Made by a program: the position numbers and the translations under genes
Assembly (NCBI GenBank): GCA_001305055.1
Contig: BBZX01000008.1
Location: 62,001-126,000 of the forward strand
DNA: 64,000 nucleotides
Direction of reading: 5' to 3'
DNA from: Clostridia bacterium UC5.1-1C12
GTDB lineage: Bacteria; Bacillota_I; Bacilli_A; Erysipelotrichales; Erysipelotrichaceae
The notes under the pieces: generated by a model
What the model was told of the DNA's origin: nothing
What the model saw: only the letters and a program-made list of their open reading frames with translations
Databases searched by the model: none
In this document: positions 1-8,277 of the stretch, piece by piece
Numbering within the stretch: the first letter of the stretch is position 1
Layout of the letters: the number at the start of each line of letters is the position of its first letter

Positions 1-1
1 A

Positions 2-205
2 TTCTGGCTGGACTTCAATGATTGGCACATGAATTGTGACCAGCTTGCGGAATTGCTCAGAAAATACAGCATCGTTTATTCATCAGGTACAGAGTTTGGC
101 CCTGGCAATGAAGGCTTTATGCGAATGAATATTGCCTGTCATTATGATCAGCTGCAAAGAATGTGCGGTGCGCTTAAAATGTGCTATGAAGAAAATATTA
201 AATAA
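2..205 (+). CDS. PatB/MalY-like aminotransferase (C-S lyase), 3' end only
   Basis: The window opens inside a gene whose last 67 codons are visible. The reading frame gives a C-terminal small domain of a fold-type I PLP enzyme. It includes an SSGTEFGPGNEGFMRMNIAC stretch like the substrate-carboxylate Arg region of MalY/PatB cystathionine beta-lyases (usually GxGFxRxNxAC). The catalytic lysine lies outside the window, so activity cannot be checked. A strong hairpin terminator follows about 100 bases later. It could also be another class I/II aminotransferase; the RMNIAC motif favours the C-S lyase branch. Confidence 0.75.
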   Translation, partial: FWLDFNDWHMNCDQLAELLRKYSIVYSSGTEFGPGNEGFMRMNIACHYDQLQRMCGALKMCYEENIK

Positions 206-301
206 GGTTGTTCAGACATTCAATAACAAAAACGTTTGTTTGAATCAGAAGAGTCAAACACCGACTACATTCTAAACTGAATAAATATCCTTTAGTCACA
301 G

Positions 302-328
302 AATCCGGATCACACGATCCGGATTTTT
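302..328 (+). terminator. Rho-independent terminator
   Basis: Perfect 10-bp inverted repeat (AATCCGGATC / GATCCGGATT) with an ACAC loop, followed by T's. It ends the aminotransferase transcript. The remaining bases up to the next start hold no ORF I can support. Confidence 0.85.
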
Positions 329-435
329 CATCATGCAAAGGTCATTATTGTGTTATTATTAATTGATAAGGGACAGCATGACAGCAGTCATAACGCTTAT
401 CTGATTATGCGCTGATCAGGAAAGGGAAAATCAAA

Positions 436-1077
436 ATGAAAATTGAAATTGGCACAGCTTTTCCACAATATTTTAAATCTGCATATCCTGAAGAATTTGA
501 CTTGTTTTCACATCTTGAAACAACTTCGGCAATTCCATCAGTTTTATTTGCCATTACTACTTGGAAAGCGAATGGAGAACCTAATGTCTGTTTTCATGCT
601 TGGAGTTGTTTTCATGGCGATAAAACTGCTTTTTTTGCAGTGATGGGAGGCTTGTATCAAAAAACGCATACTTATGCAAATATTATGCGGGACAAATGCT
701 TCTGTATCAACTTCCTGCCAATCCGTTATTATGATCAGCTGATTGCGACGATTAATCAAAATGATGATGAAACTGACGAATTTCTAGTAGGAAATTTTAC
801 TTTGGAACATGCTGCAACAATTCATGCTCCAATGATTAAGGAAGCTTTTCTTAACATGGAATGTACTTTAAAAGAGGTAATGGATTTAAGCGGCGCTCAG
901 ATTACTGCCATGGTTGTCGGTCAAATTCAGCACATATTCGTTGAGGAGGGATATGCAAAAGGCTACGATAAACGCTATGGACAGGACGGTTTCATGATGC
1001 TTGTACCGGCAATGCAGGATTTGATCAGCGGTGAAGCAGGACAAACAGCGATTGCGACAGTAAAGATTGAACGTTGA
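436..1077 (+). CDS. Flavin reductase family protein (FMN-binding split barrel)
   Basis: 213 residues, the usual length of the flavin reductase/DIM6-NTAB family. The pattern of an N-terminal IPSVLFAITTW strand, a central HTYANIMRDKCFCINF block and a GYAKGYDKRYGQDG tail fits a split-barrel flavoprotein that binds FMN and reduces or uses flavin with NAD(P)H. There is no signal peptide, so it is cytoplasmic. The start has a GGAAAGGGAAAA purine stretch upstream. It stands alone between a terminator and an unrelated membrane gene, so the physiological substrate cannot be guessed. Confidence 0.75.
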   Translation: MKIEIGTAFPQYFKSAYPEEFDLFSHLETTSAIPSVLFAITTWKANGEPNVCFHAWSCFHGDKTAFFAVMGGLYQKTHTYANIMRDKCFCINFLPIRYYDQLIATINQNDDETDEFLVGNFTLEHAATIHAPMIKEAFLNMECTLKEVMDLSGAQITAMVVGQIQHIFVEEGYAKGYDKRYGQDGFMMLVPAMQDLISGEAGQTAIATVKIER

Positions 1078-1182
1078 TTAATCAAATTTAAAAGCGAATT
1101 GTATTATTTTTTGTCACAATTTAGCTTTCTTATTGTCTAATTATATGTTGGGTTGAAAAATATCGACGATAAGGAGGAAATT

Positions 1183-1502
1183 ATGTTTCAAAAAATTTTA
1201 TTAACCGCATTGCTGGGAATTGTTGTCGGGCTGATTGATATTCTGCCGATGATCAAAATGAAATTGGATAAATTTTCTATCAGTTCCGCTTTTGTATTCT
1301 ATTTTATTTTGCCTTTTGTGATCATTAATATCGATTTATATGGTATGGCATGGTGGCTTAAGGGCGGCATCATCGGCTTGGCACTGGCTTTGCGACCATC
1401 ATTATGGTTATGAAGGAAGATAAAAAGTCAGCAATTCCAATGGTTATTATGTCAGTCATTTTAGGGACGGTTATCAGTGCGGTTCATTACTTTTTTATGT
1501 AA
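1183..1502 (+). CDS. Small integral membrane protein, unknown function (frameshifted)
   Basis: A very good ribosome binding site (AAGGAGG) sits six bases before the ATG. The product is about 106 residues with three or four hydrophobic segments; the first runs from the N-terminus (ILLTALLGIVVGLIDILP) and the last is VIMSVILGTVISAVHYFF. A frameshift near 1390 separates the first 75 residues from the last 35. Read across it, the helices continue naturally and the gene ends just before a terminator. I do not recognise the family. Confidence 0.6.
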
Positions 1503-1509
1503 TTATAGA

Positions 1510-1531
1510 AGTCCGGTCAGGACTTTTTATT
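1510..1531 (+). terminator. Rho-independent terminator
   Basis: AGTCC-GGTCA-GGACT hairpin followed by TTTTTATT, eight bases after the stop of the small membrane protein. Confidence 0.8.
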
Positions 1532-1664
1532 ATTATAGGAACTTTCATTTTCAAGCATCAAGGGTACAATGGCATGATTTCCTGAATTGATTGATGAAGG
1601 AAATCATTTTCTTGATTTAGCTAAGCTTTATGATACACTGAGAATAGAGGAAAGGAGTTTCGTT

Positions 1665-2096
1665 ATGAAAATGCCTGATATGGATATCGATACAAATATG
1701 TTTGCGCCCTGTGGAATGAATTGTATGGTTTGTTATAAGCATTGTTATCATAAAAAGCCGTGTGCCGGCTGTCTGAATCATGAACAAAATAAGCCTGAGC
1801 ATTGCCGTAAATGTAAAATAAAAGACTGCGTCAGAGAGAGTGGAATTAGTTATTGCTATGAATGTGAGAAATATCCTTGTTTGCAGATAAAAAATTTGGA
1901 GCGGAGCTATCGTCAGCGTTATCAGACAAGTCTTTTAAGTAATAGTGAATTTGTGAAAATAAATGGTTTACCTGCATTTATGGCGTGGCAGAAACAGCTG
2001 TATTCATGCCCTAAATGCGGCGGTATTATTTCAATTCATGACAAAGAATGCAGTGAATGTCAGGAAAAAATGAAAATGGAGAAGTCGCCCGTATGA
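1665..2096 (+). CDS. DUF3795-type cysteine-rich protein
   Basis: 143 residues. I chose the ATG at 1665 because it has a strong site (GAGGAAAGGAG) at proper distance; an upstream in-frame start lacks one. Cysteines come in close pairs: CGMNCMVC, CAGCL, CRKCKIKDC, CYECEKYPC and a C-terminal CPKCGG...CSEC zinc ribbon. The first part matches the small Cys-rich DUF3795 family (APCGMNC start). The ribbon suggests metal binding. Function is unknown. Its last base pairs overlap the start of the next gene (ATGA), so the two are co-translated. Confidence 0.65.
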   Translation: MKMPDMDIDTNMFAPCGMNCMVCYKHCYHKKPCAGCLNHEQNKPEHCRKCKIKDCVRESGISYCYECEKYPCLQIKNLERSYRQRYQTSLLSNSEFVKINGLPAFMAWQKQLYSCPKCGGIISIHDKECSECQEKMKMEKSPV

Positions 2097-2653
2097 CAAT
2101 ATTAACCTTTGAAACACGGCAGGCATTCAGGGATTGGCTGTCAAAGCATCACCCTTCAGAAGCCGGCGTCTGGCTGCGGTTTGGTAAATCAGCGCAGATT
2201 AAAACATTAAAAGCGAAATGAAGCGCTGGAAGAAGCCCTGTGCTTTGGCTGGATTGACGGACAGATGAAAAGTCTTGATGAACAATCATACATAAAATAC
2301 TTCGCCTTACGCCGCAAGAACAGCAAGTGGTCGGCTAAAAATAAAGCGCTGAGTGAAAAATTAATAAAAGAAGGCCGTATGACAGCTTTTGGTTTTTAAA
2401 GATAGAAGAAGCTAAGCAAAACGGTCAATGGGAACGTGATCATGCGCCTGTACCCATCTCTGATGAACAGCTTGTTGAAGTCGCTGAACTGCTTAAAGAA
2501 AATACAGATGCTTATAATAATTTCATTAAAATGCCGCCGTCAGTTAAGAAAACATACACTCGGGCCTATTTTGACGCTAAAACGGAAGCCGGAAGGAAGC
2601 GCCGTCTTGAGTGGATGCTTGACCGGCTGGCAAAGAATTTAAAGCCGATGTAG
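2093..2653 (+). CDS. YdeI/OmpD-associated family protein (two frameshifts)
   Basis: Reads as about 187 residues once two frameshifts are bridged, near 2217 (A run) and 2394 (T run: five T's where six keep the frame). It starts with TFETRQAFRDWL and has CFGWIDGQMKSLDE, YFALRRKNSKWS and a basic C-terminal helix ending RRLEWMLDRLAKN. That is the YdeI/bacteriocin-protection family layout (PF13376 C-terminal helices). The ATG overlaps the previous stop. The family is linked in the literature to protection against peptides and cell-envelope stress; its biochemical role is unknown. Confidence 0.7.
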
Positions 2654-2703
2654 GCCAATGATCTGGCATAAATTAAAATAAAAAAGGAAAATTTTAAATA
2701 CAG

Positions 2704-2732
2704 TTGACATGAGGTGACAACCATGATAGTAT
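2704..2732 (+). promoter_or_regulatory. Sigma-A promoter of the TetR regulator
   Basis: Consensus -35 TTGACA, 17-base spacer, -10 TAGTAT. The predicted start of transcription lies inside the palindrome that follows, so repressor binding there should block initiation. Confidence 0.75.
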
Positions 2733-2734
2733 CT

Positions 2735-2755
2735 ATACATACCAACGGTATGTAT
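2735..2755. promoter_or_regulatory. TetR operator 1
   Basis: Perfect palindrome ATACATACC-AAC-GGTATGTAT (9-bp arms) directly after the -10 box of the TetR gene. The half-site ATACATACC occurs again upstream of the transporter, which ties both sites to the same repressor. Confidence 0.75.
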
Positions 2756-2773
2756 ATGACTTGGAGGTGGAAT

Positions 2774-3411
2774 ATGGCTCGAAATAAATATCCCGAACAG
2801 ACGGTTGAGAAAATCCTGGAAGTATCGCTGAAGCTCTTTTCTGAGAAAGGATATGAAAAACTACGATGCAGGATATTGTGAAAGCACTTGGCATGTCTAA
2901 GGGAGCGATATATCACCATTTCAAATCAAAGGAAGAACTGGTGGACGCTGTTTCTACTTACAGCTTTATGAAGCGCAACAGCTTTGTGGATGTCTATGAA
3001 CTCAAGCACCTTAACGGTTTGGAGAAACTGCGCTGGGTATTGACGAATGAATTCTCCAATGCCGAGAAACAGGAAGTTGACCGCTTCACAGCGCCATTAG
3101 CCGTTGAACCTAATTTCATGATGAAAATGATTCAGGATACCATTTCGCACAGTGTTCCTATGCTGATTCCAATGATTGAAGAATCCAAGCGGGATGGCTC
3201 ATCCCAGGTAGAGGATGTGCAGATGACGGCTGAGATTTTCATGGTATTAGCCAATGTCTGGGCAAATCCGCTGTTTTGGGAAATGAGTGAAGAACAATTT
3301 GCTTATAAAGTTAGAACCATTGGTATGATACTTGATACGCTGGGCTTACCGGTTATTAATGATGAAGTAAAACAGACAATGATTGAGTATTATAAGAATA
3401 TACTGCCTTAA
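2774..3411 (+). CDS. TetR/AcrR family repressor (frameshifted)
   Basis: About 212 residues. The ATG at 2774 follows GGAGGTGG. The N-terminal helix-turn-helix reads LFSEKGYEKT then TMQDIVKALGMSKGAIYHHF, the classic TetR recognition helix, followed by a variable helical ligand domain. One base is missing in the A run near 2860 (five A's, six expected) inside the DNA-binding domain, so a naive annotation starts too late and loses half the domain. It is flanked by two related operators and followed by an MFS pump, so it most likely represses itself and the pump until a toxic ligand binds. Confidence 0.8.
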
Positions 3412-3439
3412 TAGAGGCAGTTCAATTTTAATCAAATAC

Positions 3440-3456
3440 ATACCGACAGTCGGTAT
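3440..3456. promoter_or_regulatory. TetR operator 2, upstream of the MFS pump
   Basis: ATACCGAC-A-GTCGGTAT, 8-bp perfect arms. It shares the ATACATACC half-site with operator 1 and lies 17 bases before the transporter start. I see no good separate -10/-35 pair here. The site may act as a roadblock or overlap an unrecognised promoter. Confidence 0.65.
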
Positions 3457-3473
3457 TAAAAGAAAGGGACTTT

Positions 3474-4714
3474 ATGCATAAAAATTATTTCACAAGGATT
3501 TCACGATGATGGTCATCGGTCAAATCATTTCTATTTTTGGCAATTCAATTTTACGTTTTGCGATCTCTCTATATGTTTTAGATCTTACCGGTTCTGCCAG
3601 TATCTTTGCCGGTATTCTGGCCATGTCCATGCTGCCGACAATTTTATTATCACCGATTGGCGGTATGGTCTCTGACCGGCTGAGCCGTAAATATATCATG
3701 GTGATATTAGACTTCGCAACAGCTTTGCTGATTCTGCTTTTTGTCTGCAGTCTGGGCAGCTCATATATAGTAGTGGTGATTGCGGTATTTATGGTTTTGC
3801 TGTCACTGATTCAATCCTTCTATCAGCCTTCGGTTCAAGCCAGCATCCCCTCAATTACAGATAAAGAAAATCTGGTTGCTGCCAATAGTGTGGTCTATCA
3901 GATCAATGCGCTTGCTAATCTGTTAGGCCCGATTTTAGGCGGCTTGCTTTATGGTTTCTTTCCAATTCAGGTCATTGCCCTTCTCAGTGCTTTCTGTTTT
4001 TTCTGTTCATCAATTCTTGAGCTGTTTCTGCATATTCCATATATCCGACAGCCGCGCGCAGCTTCCATTGTTCGGACAGTAAAGACAGATTTTAAAGAGG
4101 CGATCAGTTTTATTCTTCATGATAATCCAGCTATTTTTAAACTCTTGATACTGCTTTCCGGTTTAAATATGTTTCTGACTGCTATGCTGCAGGTCGGTTT
4201 GCCTTATATTATCAAGATTCAATTAGGCTTAAGCTCTCAGCTTTATGGTTTTGCGGAAAGCTCATTGGCTATCGGAATGATTATCGGGAGTCTCTATGCA
4301 GCCAACCATGCCAGTAAACTTAAGATTCAAATCTCTCATAAATACTTACTGCTGGGCAGTCTGGCAATGGTTCCCATCGGTTTAGGCATCTTAACTGATA
4401 TCAACGCTTATCTGGCCTATGGACTGATTGTGTTGTCATTGCTGGCTGGCATGAGCTTCATTGCTGTATTTAATGTTATAGCACAAGCTTTCATGCAGGA
4501 ACAGACGCCAACTCATTTACTGGGTAAAGTGAGCAGCTATGTAATGACGCTGACAATGTGTGCCATTCCTGCTGGGCAGGCATTATATGGCCTGTGTTTT
4601 GAAAATTTCGCTTCACATTCCGCATGGATCGTGCTCTTTGCCTGTTTGATGGCAGTACTTTTATCGAATTATGCGAAAGGTGTGCTGGCGGCTCAAAAAG
4701 AGGTAATCGCATGA
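3474..4714 (+). CDS. MFS efflux transporter (frameshifted near the start)
   Basis: About 413 residues with roughly twelve hydrophobic helices. The loop between helices 2 and 3 reads GGMVSDRLSRKYIM, the MFS motif A. I start it at ATG 3474, after GAAAGGGAC. A missing G near 3496 (AGG ATT instead of AGG GAT) shifts the first 11 codons; without correction the first apparent Met lies within the first helix. The neighbouring TetR gene and operators point to drug or toxin export. The stop overlaps the next gene by four bases, so the small membrane protein is in the same operon. Confidence 0.8.
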
Positions 4715-4974
4715 ACTCAATAAAGGAACAGCTGAATATCGCTCAGCAGCGGACTCAGAAAATCATTGAAAAGCAAAGGAAATATGCTCTGTCATCAATG
4801 CCCAAGATTCAGCGTAAAAAAACGCTGCAAATCAATTTGGTTACCAACCTGCTGATGCTGATTTTATGTCTGATCGCTTTGATGATATTTAAAGCATTCT
4901 GGCTGCTTAGCTTACTAAGTATCATTCTTTTATCACTGGCGGTAAATTTTTATTTACTGAATAAATATCAATAG
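4711..4974 (+). CDS. Small two-helix membrane protein in the efflux operon
   Basis: 87 residues. The first 45 are polar and helical, rich in Gln and Lys. Two hydrophobic stretches follow (LVTNLLMLILCLIALMIF and LLSLLSIILLSLAVNFYLL), separated by KAFW. It starts within the stop of the MFS gene (ATGA overlap), so translation is coupled. I do not recognise a family. Position suggests an accessory of the pump or simply a co-expressed membrane peptide. Confidence 0.6.
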   Translation: MNSIKEQLNIAQQRTQKIIEKQRKYALSSMPKIQRKKTLQINLVTNLLMLILCLIALMIFKAFWLLSLLSIILLSLAVNFYLLNKYQ

Positions 4975-4982
4975 GACTGTGT

Positions 4983-4988
4983 TATAAT
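4983..4988 (+). promoter_or_regulatory. -10 box of the leader peptide/methyltransferase transcript
   Basis: Exact TATAAT about 25 bases before the leader peptide start. No convincing -35 at 17 bases. The transcript would begin just before the leader peptide's Shine-Dalgarno. Confidence 0.45.
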
Positions 4989-5012
4989 AAACTCATAAAG
5001 AGAGGATTCAAT

Positions 5013-5090
5013 ATGTACCATCTACGAGACAACGACTCAGTGCAGTTTCAAAACCGCCAGGCAGATTGCGCTGAGTTTGCGAATAACTAA
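5013..5090 (+). CDS. Putative 25-residue leader peptide
   Basis: Short ORF after AGAGAGGATTCAAT: MYHLRDNDSVQFQNRQADCA then EFANN. It sits between a TATAAT box and the methyltransferase gene, too short for an independent enzyme. Its codons lie within sequence that can form two mutually exclusive hairpins, as in the leader peptides that control ribosome-protection and methyltransferase genes by attenuation. The peptide has no family I recognise. It could be a chance ORF, but the site, spacing and hairpins argue for a regulatory role. Confidence 0.45.
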   Translation: MYHLRDNDSVQFQNRQADCAEFANN

Positions 5091-5125
5091 ACTTGCATTG
5101 GCGTGTCAACTGCACTGATTCTTTT
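5036..5125 (+). promoter_or_regulatory. Candidate attenuator with alternative hairpins
   Basis: TCAGTGCAGTT (5037-5047) pairs perfectly with AACTGCACTGA (5108-5118), followed by TTCTTTT. The same left arm, CTCAGTGCA (5036-5044), can instead pair with TGCGCTGAG (5067-5075), one G-U included. The two folds exclude each other, and a ribosome on the leader peptide would cover the shared arm. This is inference from pairing only. Confidence 0.45.
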
Positions 5126-5151
5126 AAATCATAAGAAAGGTGGAGTTACCA

Positions 5152-5904
5152 ATGGATTTTACTGAATTAAAAAACAATGGCTTGCTGAGGAACAGGCAAG
5201 CTTCAATGGCTGGAATTTTTCACATATCCGTGGCAGATGGATGGATGAACAGCTGCCATGGGATTATGAACAATTACTGCGCCGCTATTTAAAACCAGAA
5301 TATCAGCTATTGGATATGGGAACCGGCGGCGGTGAATTTCTGCTGTCGCTTAAACATCCATATTCACAATGCAGTGTCACAGAGGGTTATGAACAATGTG
5401 CAATTATGCAAAGAGCGGCTTGAACCGTTAGGGATTACGGTGCGTAAGATTGAAGACGCGCTTCATATTCCTTATCCGGATGCTTCTTTTGACCTTGTTA
5501 TCAACCGTCATGAGGCTTATGATCTTAAGGAAGTATATCGTATATTAAAACCTGGCGGTACTTTTATTACACAGCAGGTCGGCGGTAAGAATGATGATGA
5601 TTTAGTCGCAAAGCTTGGCTGTGTAAAAGAGCTGCCTGACCCTAAAACTTTTGATTTACAAAATGCGATGCACTTTGCGTTACAGATGTCATTCACTGTT
5701 GAATTGGGCTATGAGGCATTTACACCCATTGAATTTTATGATGTCGGCGCTTTTGTCTACTTTGCACATATTATCGAGTGGGAATTTGGCGGCTTTCAGG
5801 TCGAGTCACATTTTGATCAATTATGTTCATTAGCCCAAGAAGTTGCAGAACATGGCTGCATTCACGGCAGAGAACATCGTTATCTGCTTGTAGTAAAGAA
5901 ATAA
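5152..5904 (+). CDS. Class I SAM-dependent methyltransferase (two frameshifts)
   Basis: About 250 residues. SAM-binding motif I is LLDMGTGGGEFL; motif II/III region follows with PYPDASFDLVINRHEAYD and EVYRILKPGGTFITQQV. Two frameshifts must be bridged: one in an A run near 5174 (six A's, seven expected; the corrected start is MDFTELKKQWLAEEQ) and one near 5392. The RBS is GAAAGGTGGAG. Substrate is not evident. The leader peptide upstream makes an inducible resistance-type role conceivable, but the sequence resembles general UbiE/BioC-like enzymes more than rRNA methylases of the Erm type. Confidence 0.75.
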
Positions 5905-5910
5905 TGAATG

Positions 5911-5935
5911 AAAGGTACTTCACGGTACCTTTTTC
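5911..5935 (+). terminator. Rho-independent terminator
   Basis: AAAGGTAC / GTACCTTT hairpin with a six-base loop and a T tail, just after the methyltransferase stop. Confidence 0.8.
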
Positions 5936-6025
5936 TTTTAACTCCGGTGCATTGTGTTTGACGTTTTTTATGCTGCCGCTTCTATAATGTGCTGAAAGGG
6001 ATCTGTGTGATCAGCCGGTGAAATC

Positions 6026-6595
6026 ATGACACAAAAGCATCGTTATAATTTAAAGGAAGCCTATGGTATTCTCGCGGAGGCAATACGCGCCATGCCTAAA
6101 TTGAAAAAAGAAGTCGCTGCTGGTTTGCTGGATCAGCCATTTAAAGAGCGAATCATGCTGGCTGTGACAGAAGTTAACGGCTGTGCCATGTGTTCTTATG
6201 CCCATACTCAGATGGCCTTGGAGGCTGGCTTAAGCAGTGAGGAAATCAGTGGATTGCTTTCAGGCGTTATGCATCATGTCCCCGAGGATGAAGCGGCAGC
6301 CGTTCTCTTTGCTCAGCATTATGCGGACAGTCGGGGAAAACCATCACCTAAGGCACAGGCTGTTCTCAATCAGACATATGGAAAAGTCAAAGCTGATGCC
6401 ATCACGCATGCGATTCATGTTATCATGGCCGGTAATGTTTACGGCATGGCCTTTGGTTCATTAAAGGGGAGAATCACCCATAAAGGAACTGACAGCCGCA
6501 GCTCGCTTGGCTATGAAATTATCCTGCTGTTTTCATTGATCCTCTATCTGCCGGTGGGCTTAGTTCACGCTTTATTAACCGGCAAAGCATCATAA
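6026..6595 (+). CDS. Carboxymuconolactone decarboxylase (AhpD-like) family protein
   Basis: 189 residues. The AhpD core has the redox motif CAMCSYAH (CxxC followed by His three residues later), preceded by KERIMLAVTEVNG as in peroxidase-like CMD proteins. A second helical segment covers residues 85-140, and a C-terminal hydrophobic stretch (IILLFSLILYLPVGLVHALL) looks like a single membrane anchor, which is not typical of the family. Likely a thiol-dependent antioxidant or disulfide enzyme. It stands alone; the start has only a weak site (GCCGGTG). Confidence 0.75.
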   Translation: MTQKHRYNLKEAYGILAEAIRAMPKLKKEVAAGLLDQPFKERIMLAVTEVNGCAMCSYAHTQMALEAGLSSEEISGLLSGVMHHVPEDEAAAVLFAQHYADSRGKPSPKAQAVLNQTYGKVKADAITHAIHVIMAGNVYGMAFGSLKGRITHKGTDSRSSLGYEIILLFSLILYLPVGLVHALLTGKAS

Positions 6596-6704
6596 ATGGC
6601 TTACTGCGCAGCATAATAAGTGTAGAAACGTAAAAGTCAGGCATATGAGTATTCAATAAACAGCATCCGCGTTATCATAAAATTAAGAAAAGAGGACTCG
6701 AAAA

Positions 6705-8118
6705 ATGGAAGCATTAACTAAAGAAAACCATAGCTATACATTTACCATCTTCGGCGGTACAGGTGACTTAACTTATCGCAAGCTGCTGCCGGCATTATAT
6801 AATCTTTTTGTCGCTAAACAGCTTACCGCATTTCAAATTGTAATTATCGGCCGCCGCAATTATCAGCATGACGAGTATTGTGAAATCGCAAATGGCTGGA
6901 TCAAAAAATTTGTAAGACTGCCATACAATGAAGACTCATTCAGACAGTTTTGTGAGTGCCTGTATTATTATCAGATGGATTTCACTCAGGAAGCGGCTTA
7001 TACAGGTCTGCATGACTTTTATTCAGCGCATAATATGCATGAACACATCTTTTACTTTGCCGTAGCACCGCGCTTTTTTGAACTCATTGCCAAAGGTTTG
7101 ACTCATGTACCGATGCAAGACAGGGCCGGGTCGTGATCGAGAAGCCTTTCGGCAAGAATCTGGCTTCAGCCCGTGAATTAAATGCTCAGCTGGAAGCCTT
7201 TTTGCACCGGATCAAATTTATCATATCGATCATTATCTCGGCAAAGAAATGGTGCGTAATATTCAGACAATTCGTTTCATGAATCCGATTTTTGCGAATA
7301 TCTGGAATCATGATTATATCGAAAATATTCAAATCTCCGCAATGGAGGAAGTCGGTGTTGAATCCCGTGGTTCATATTATGATCAAAGCGGAGCATTAAA
7401 GGATATGGTACAAAACCATCTCTTTCAGATTCTAAGCATTGTAGCGATGGAGCCAATGCAAAAAACAGCCGTGAAGAAATGCATCGCTGTCAGCTTGAGG
7501 CGCTGAAGCATCTGCGAAAAGCATCAGCCTTAAAGCTGGAAGATACATTGATTCTCGCACAATATGACGGCTATTTAAAGGAGAAGGATGTAGCTGCTGA
7601 TTCTAAGACCGAAACCTATGCTGCTTTGCGCTTGTTTATCGATAACGAGCGCTGGCAGGGGACGCCTTTTTATATTCGCACCGGCAAGAAGCTTGATCGC
7701 AGGGAAATGGAAATCATCATTACATTTAAACGGCCGCTGCCGGCTGCTGATCCTAATATTCTGATCATCAAGATACAGCCGACCGAAGGGGTATATGTAC
7801 GCTTTAATATTAAAAAACCTGGAAACACTGAGGAGATCATTCCAGCCAGCATGGATTTCTGTCAAAGCTGTCAGGAAATCAACCGCATTAACACGCCCGA
7901 AGCCTATGAGCGATTATTAATGGCAGTGGCTTTAGGGGATGCATCGTGGTTCTCACAATGGGATCAGATTGAAACGAGTTGGGAATATGTCGATCAGCTG
8001 AAACAGCGTGCTATTGATGAGCATCTGCCAATCCATGTGTATCAGTCCGGCAGCAAGTCCTGATGAAGCGGCTGTCTTGCCTGCCAAGCAGGGTCATGAA
8101 TGGTTTAGTCAAGAATAG
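6705..8118 (+). CDS. zwf: Glucose-6-phosphate 1-dehydrogenase (four frameshifts)
   Basis: About 470 residues, slightly short for the family. The nucleotide motif is [17 protein letters not shown] near residue 12. The substrate-binding/active site motif [13 protein letters not shown] is intact (family RIDHYLGKE). EKPFGKNL and FIRTGKKL equivalents ([16 protein letters not shown]) are also present. It catalyses the NADP-linked first step of the oxidative pentose phosphate path. Frameshifts near 7125 (G run), 7203 (T run), 7465 (A run) and 8045 break the reading frame. The corrected C-terminus ends GHEWFSQE. No 6-phosphogluconate dehydrogenase is adjacent. Confidence 0.9.
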
Positions 8119-8122
8119 AAAG

Positions 8123-8150
8123 AACGGCTGCGTATTGCGGCCGGTTTTTT
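8123..8150 (+). terminator. Rho-independent terminator
   Basis: AACGGCTGC / GCGGCCGGTT hairpin with one bulge, then six T's, directly after zwf. Confidence 0.7.
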
Positions 8151-8277
8151 AGACAGCAATCATGACTGTCTGGCAACAGCGGTAAAAAATAATCATAGCC
8201 TTTCAAGAAACCTTGGTTAATAGGATTGCATTTTTTACAGTCTTCGATATAATTAAGACGATAAAGAGGAAGATTCC

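Noticed and set aside
2566..2919. 117-codon minus-strand ORF
   Set aside because: It overlaps the YdeI-like and TetR genes, has no RBS, and its length only reflects the frameshifted region.
6705..8118. Programmed frameshifting as explanation of split zwf and other genes
   Set aside because: No slippery heptamer with a downstream structure recurs; the shifts sit at random homopolymers in many unrelated genes, which points to sequence error.
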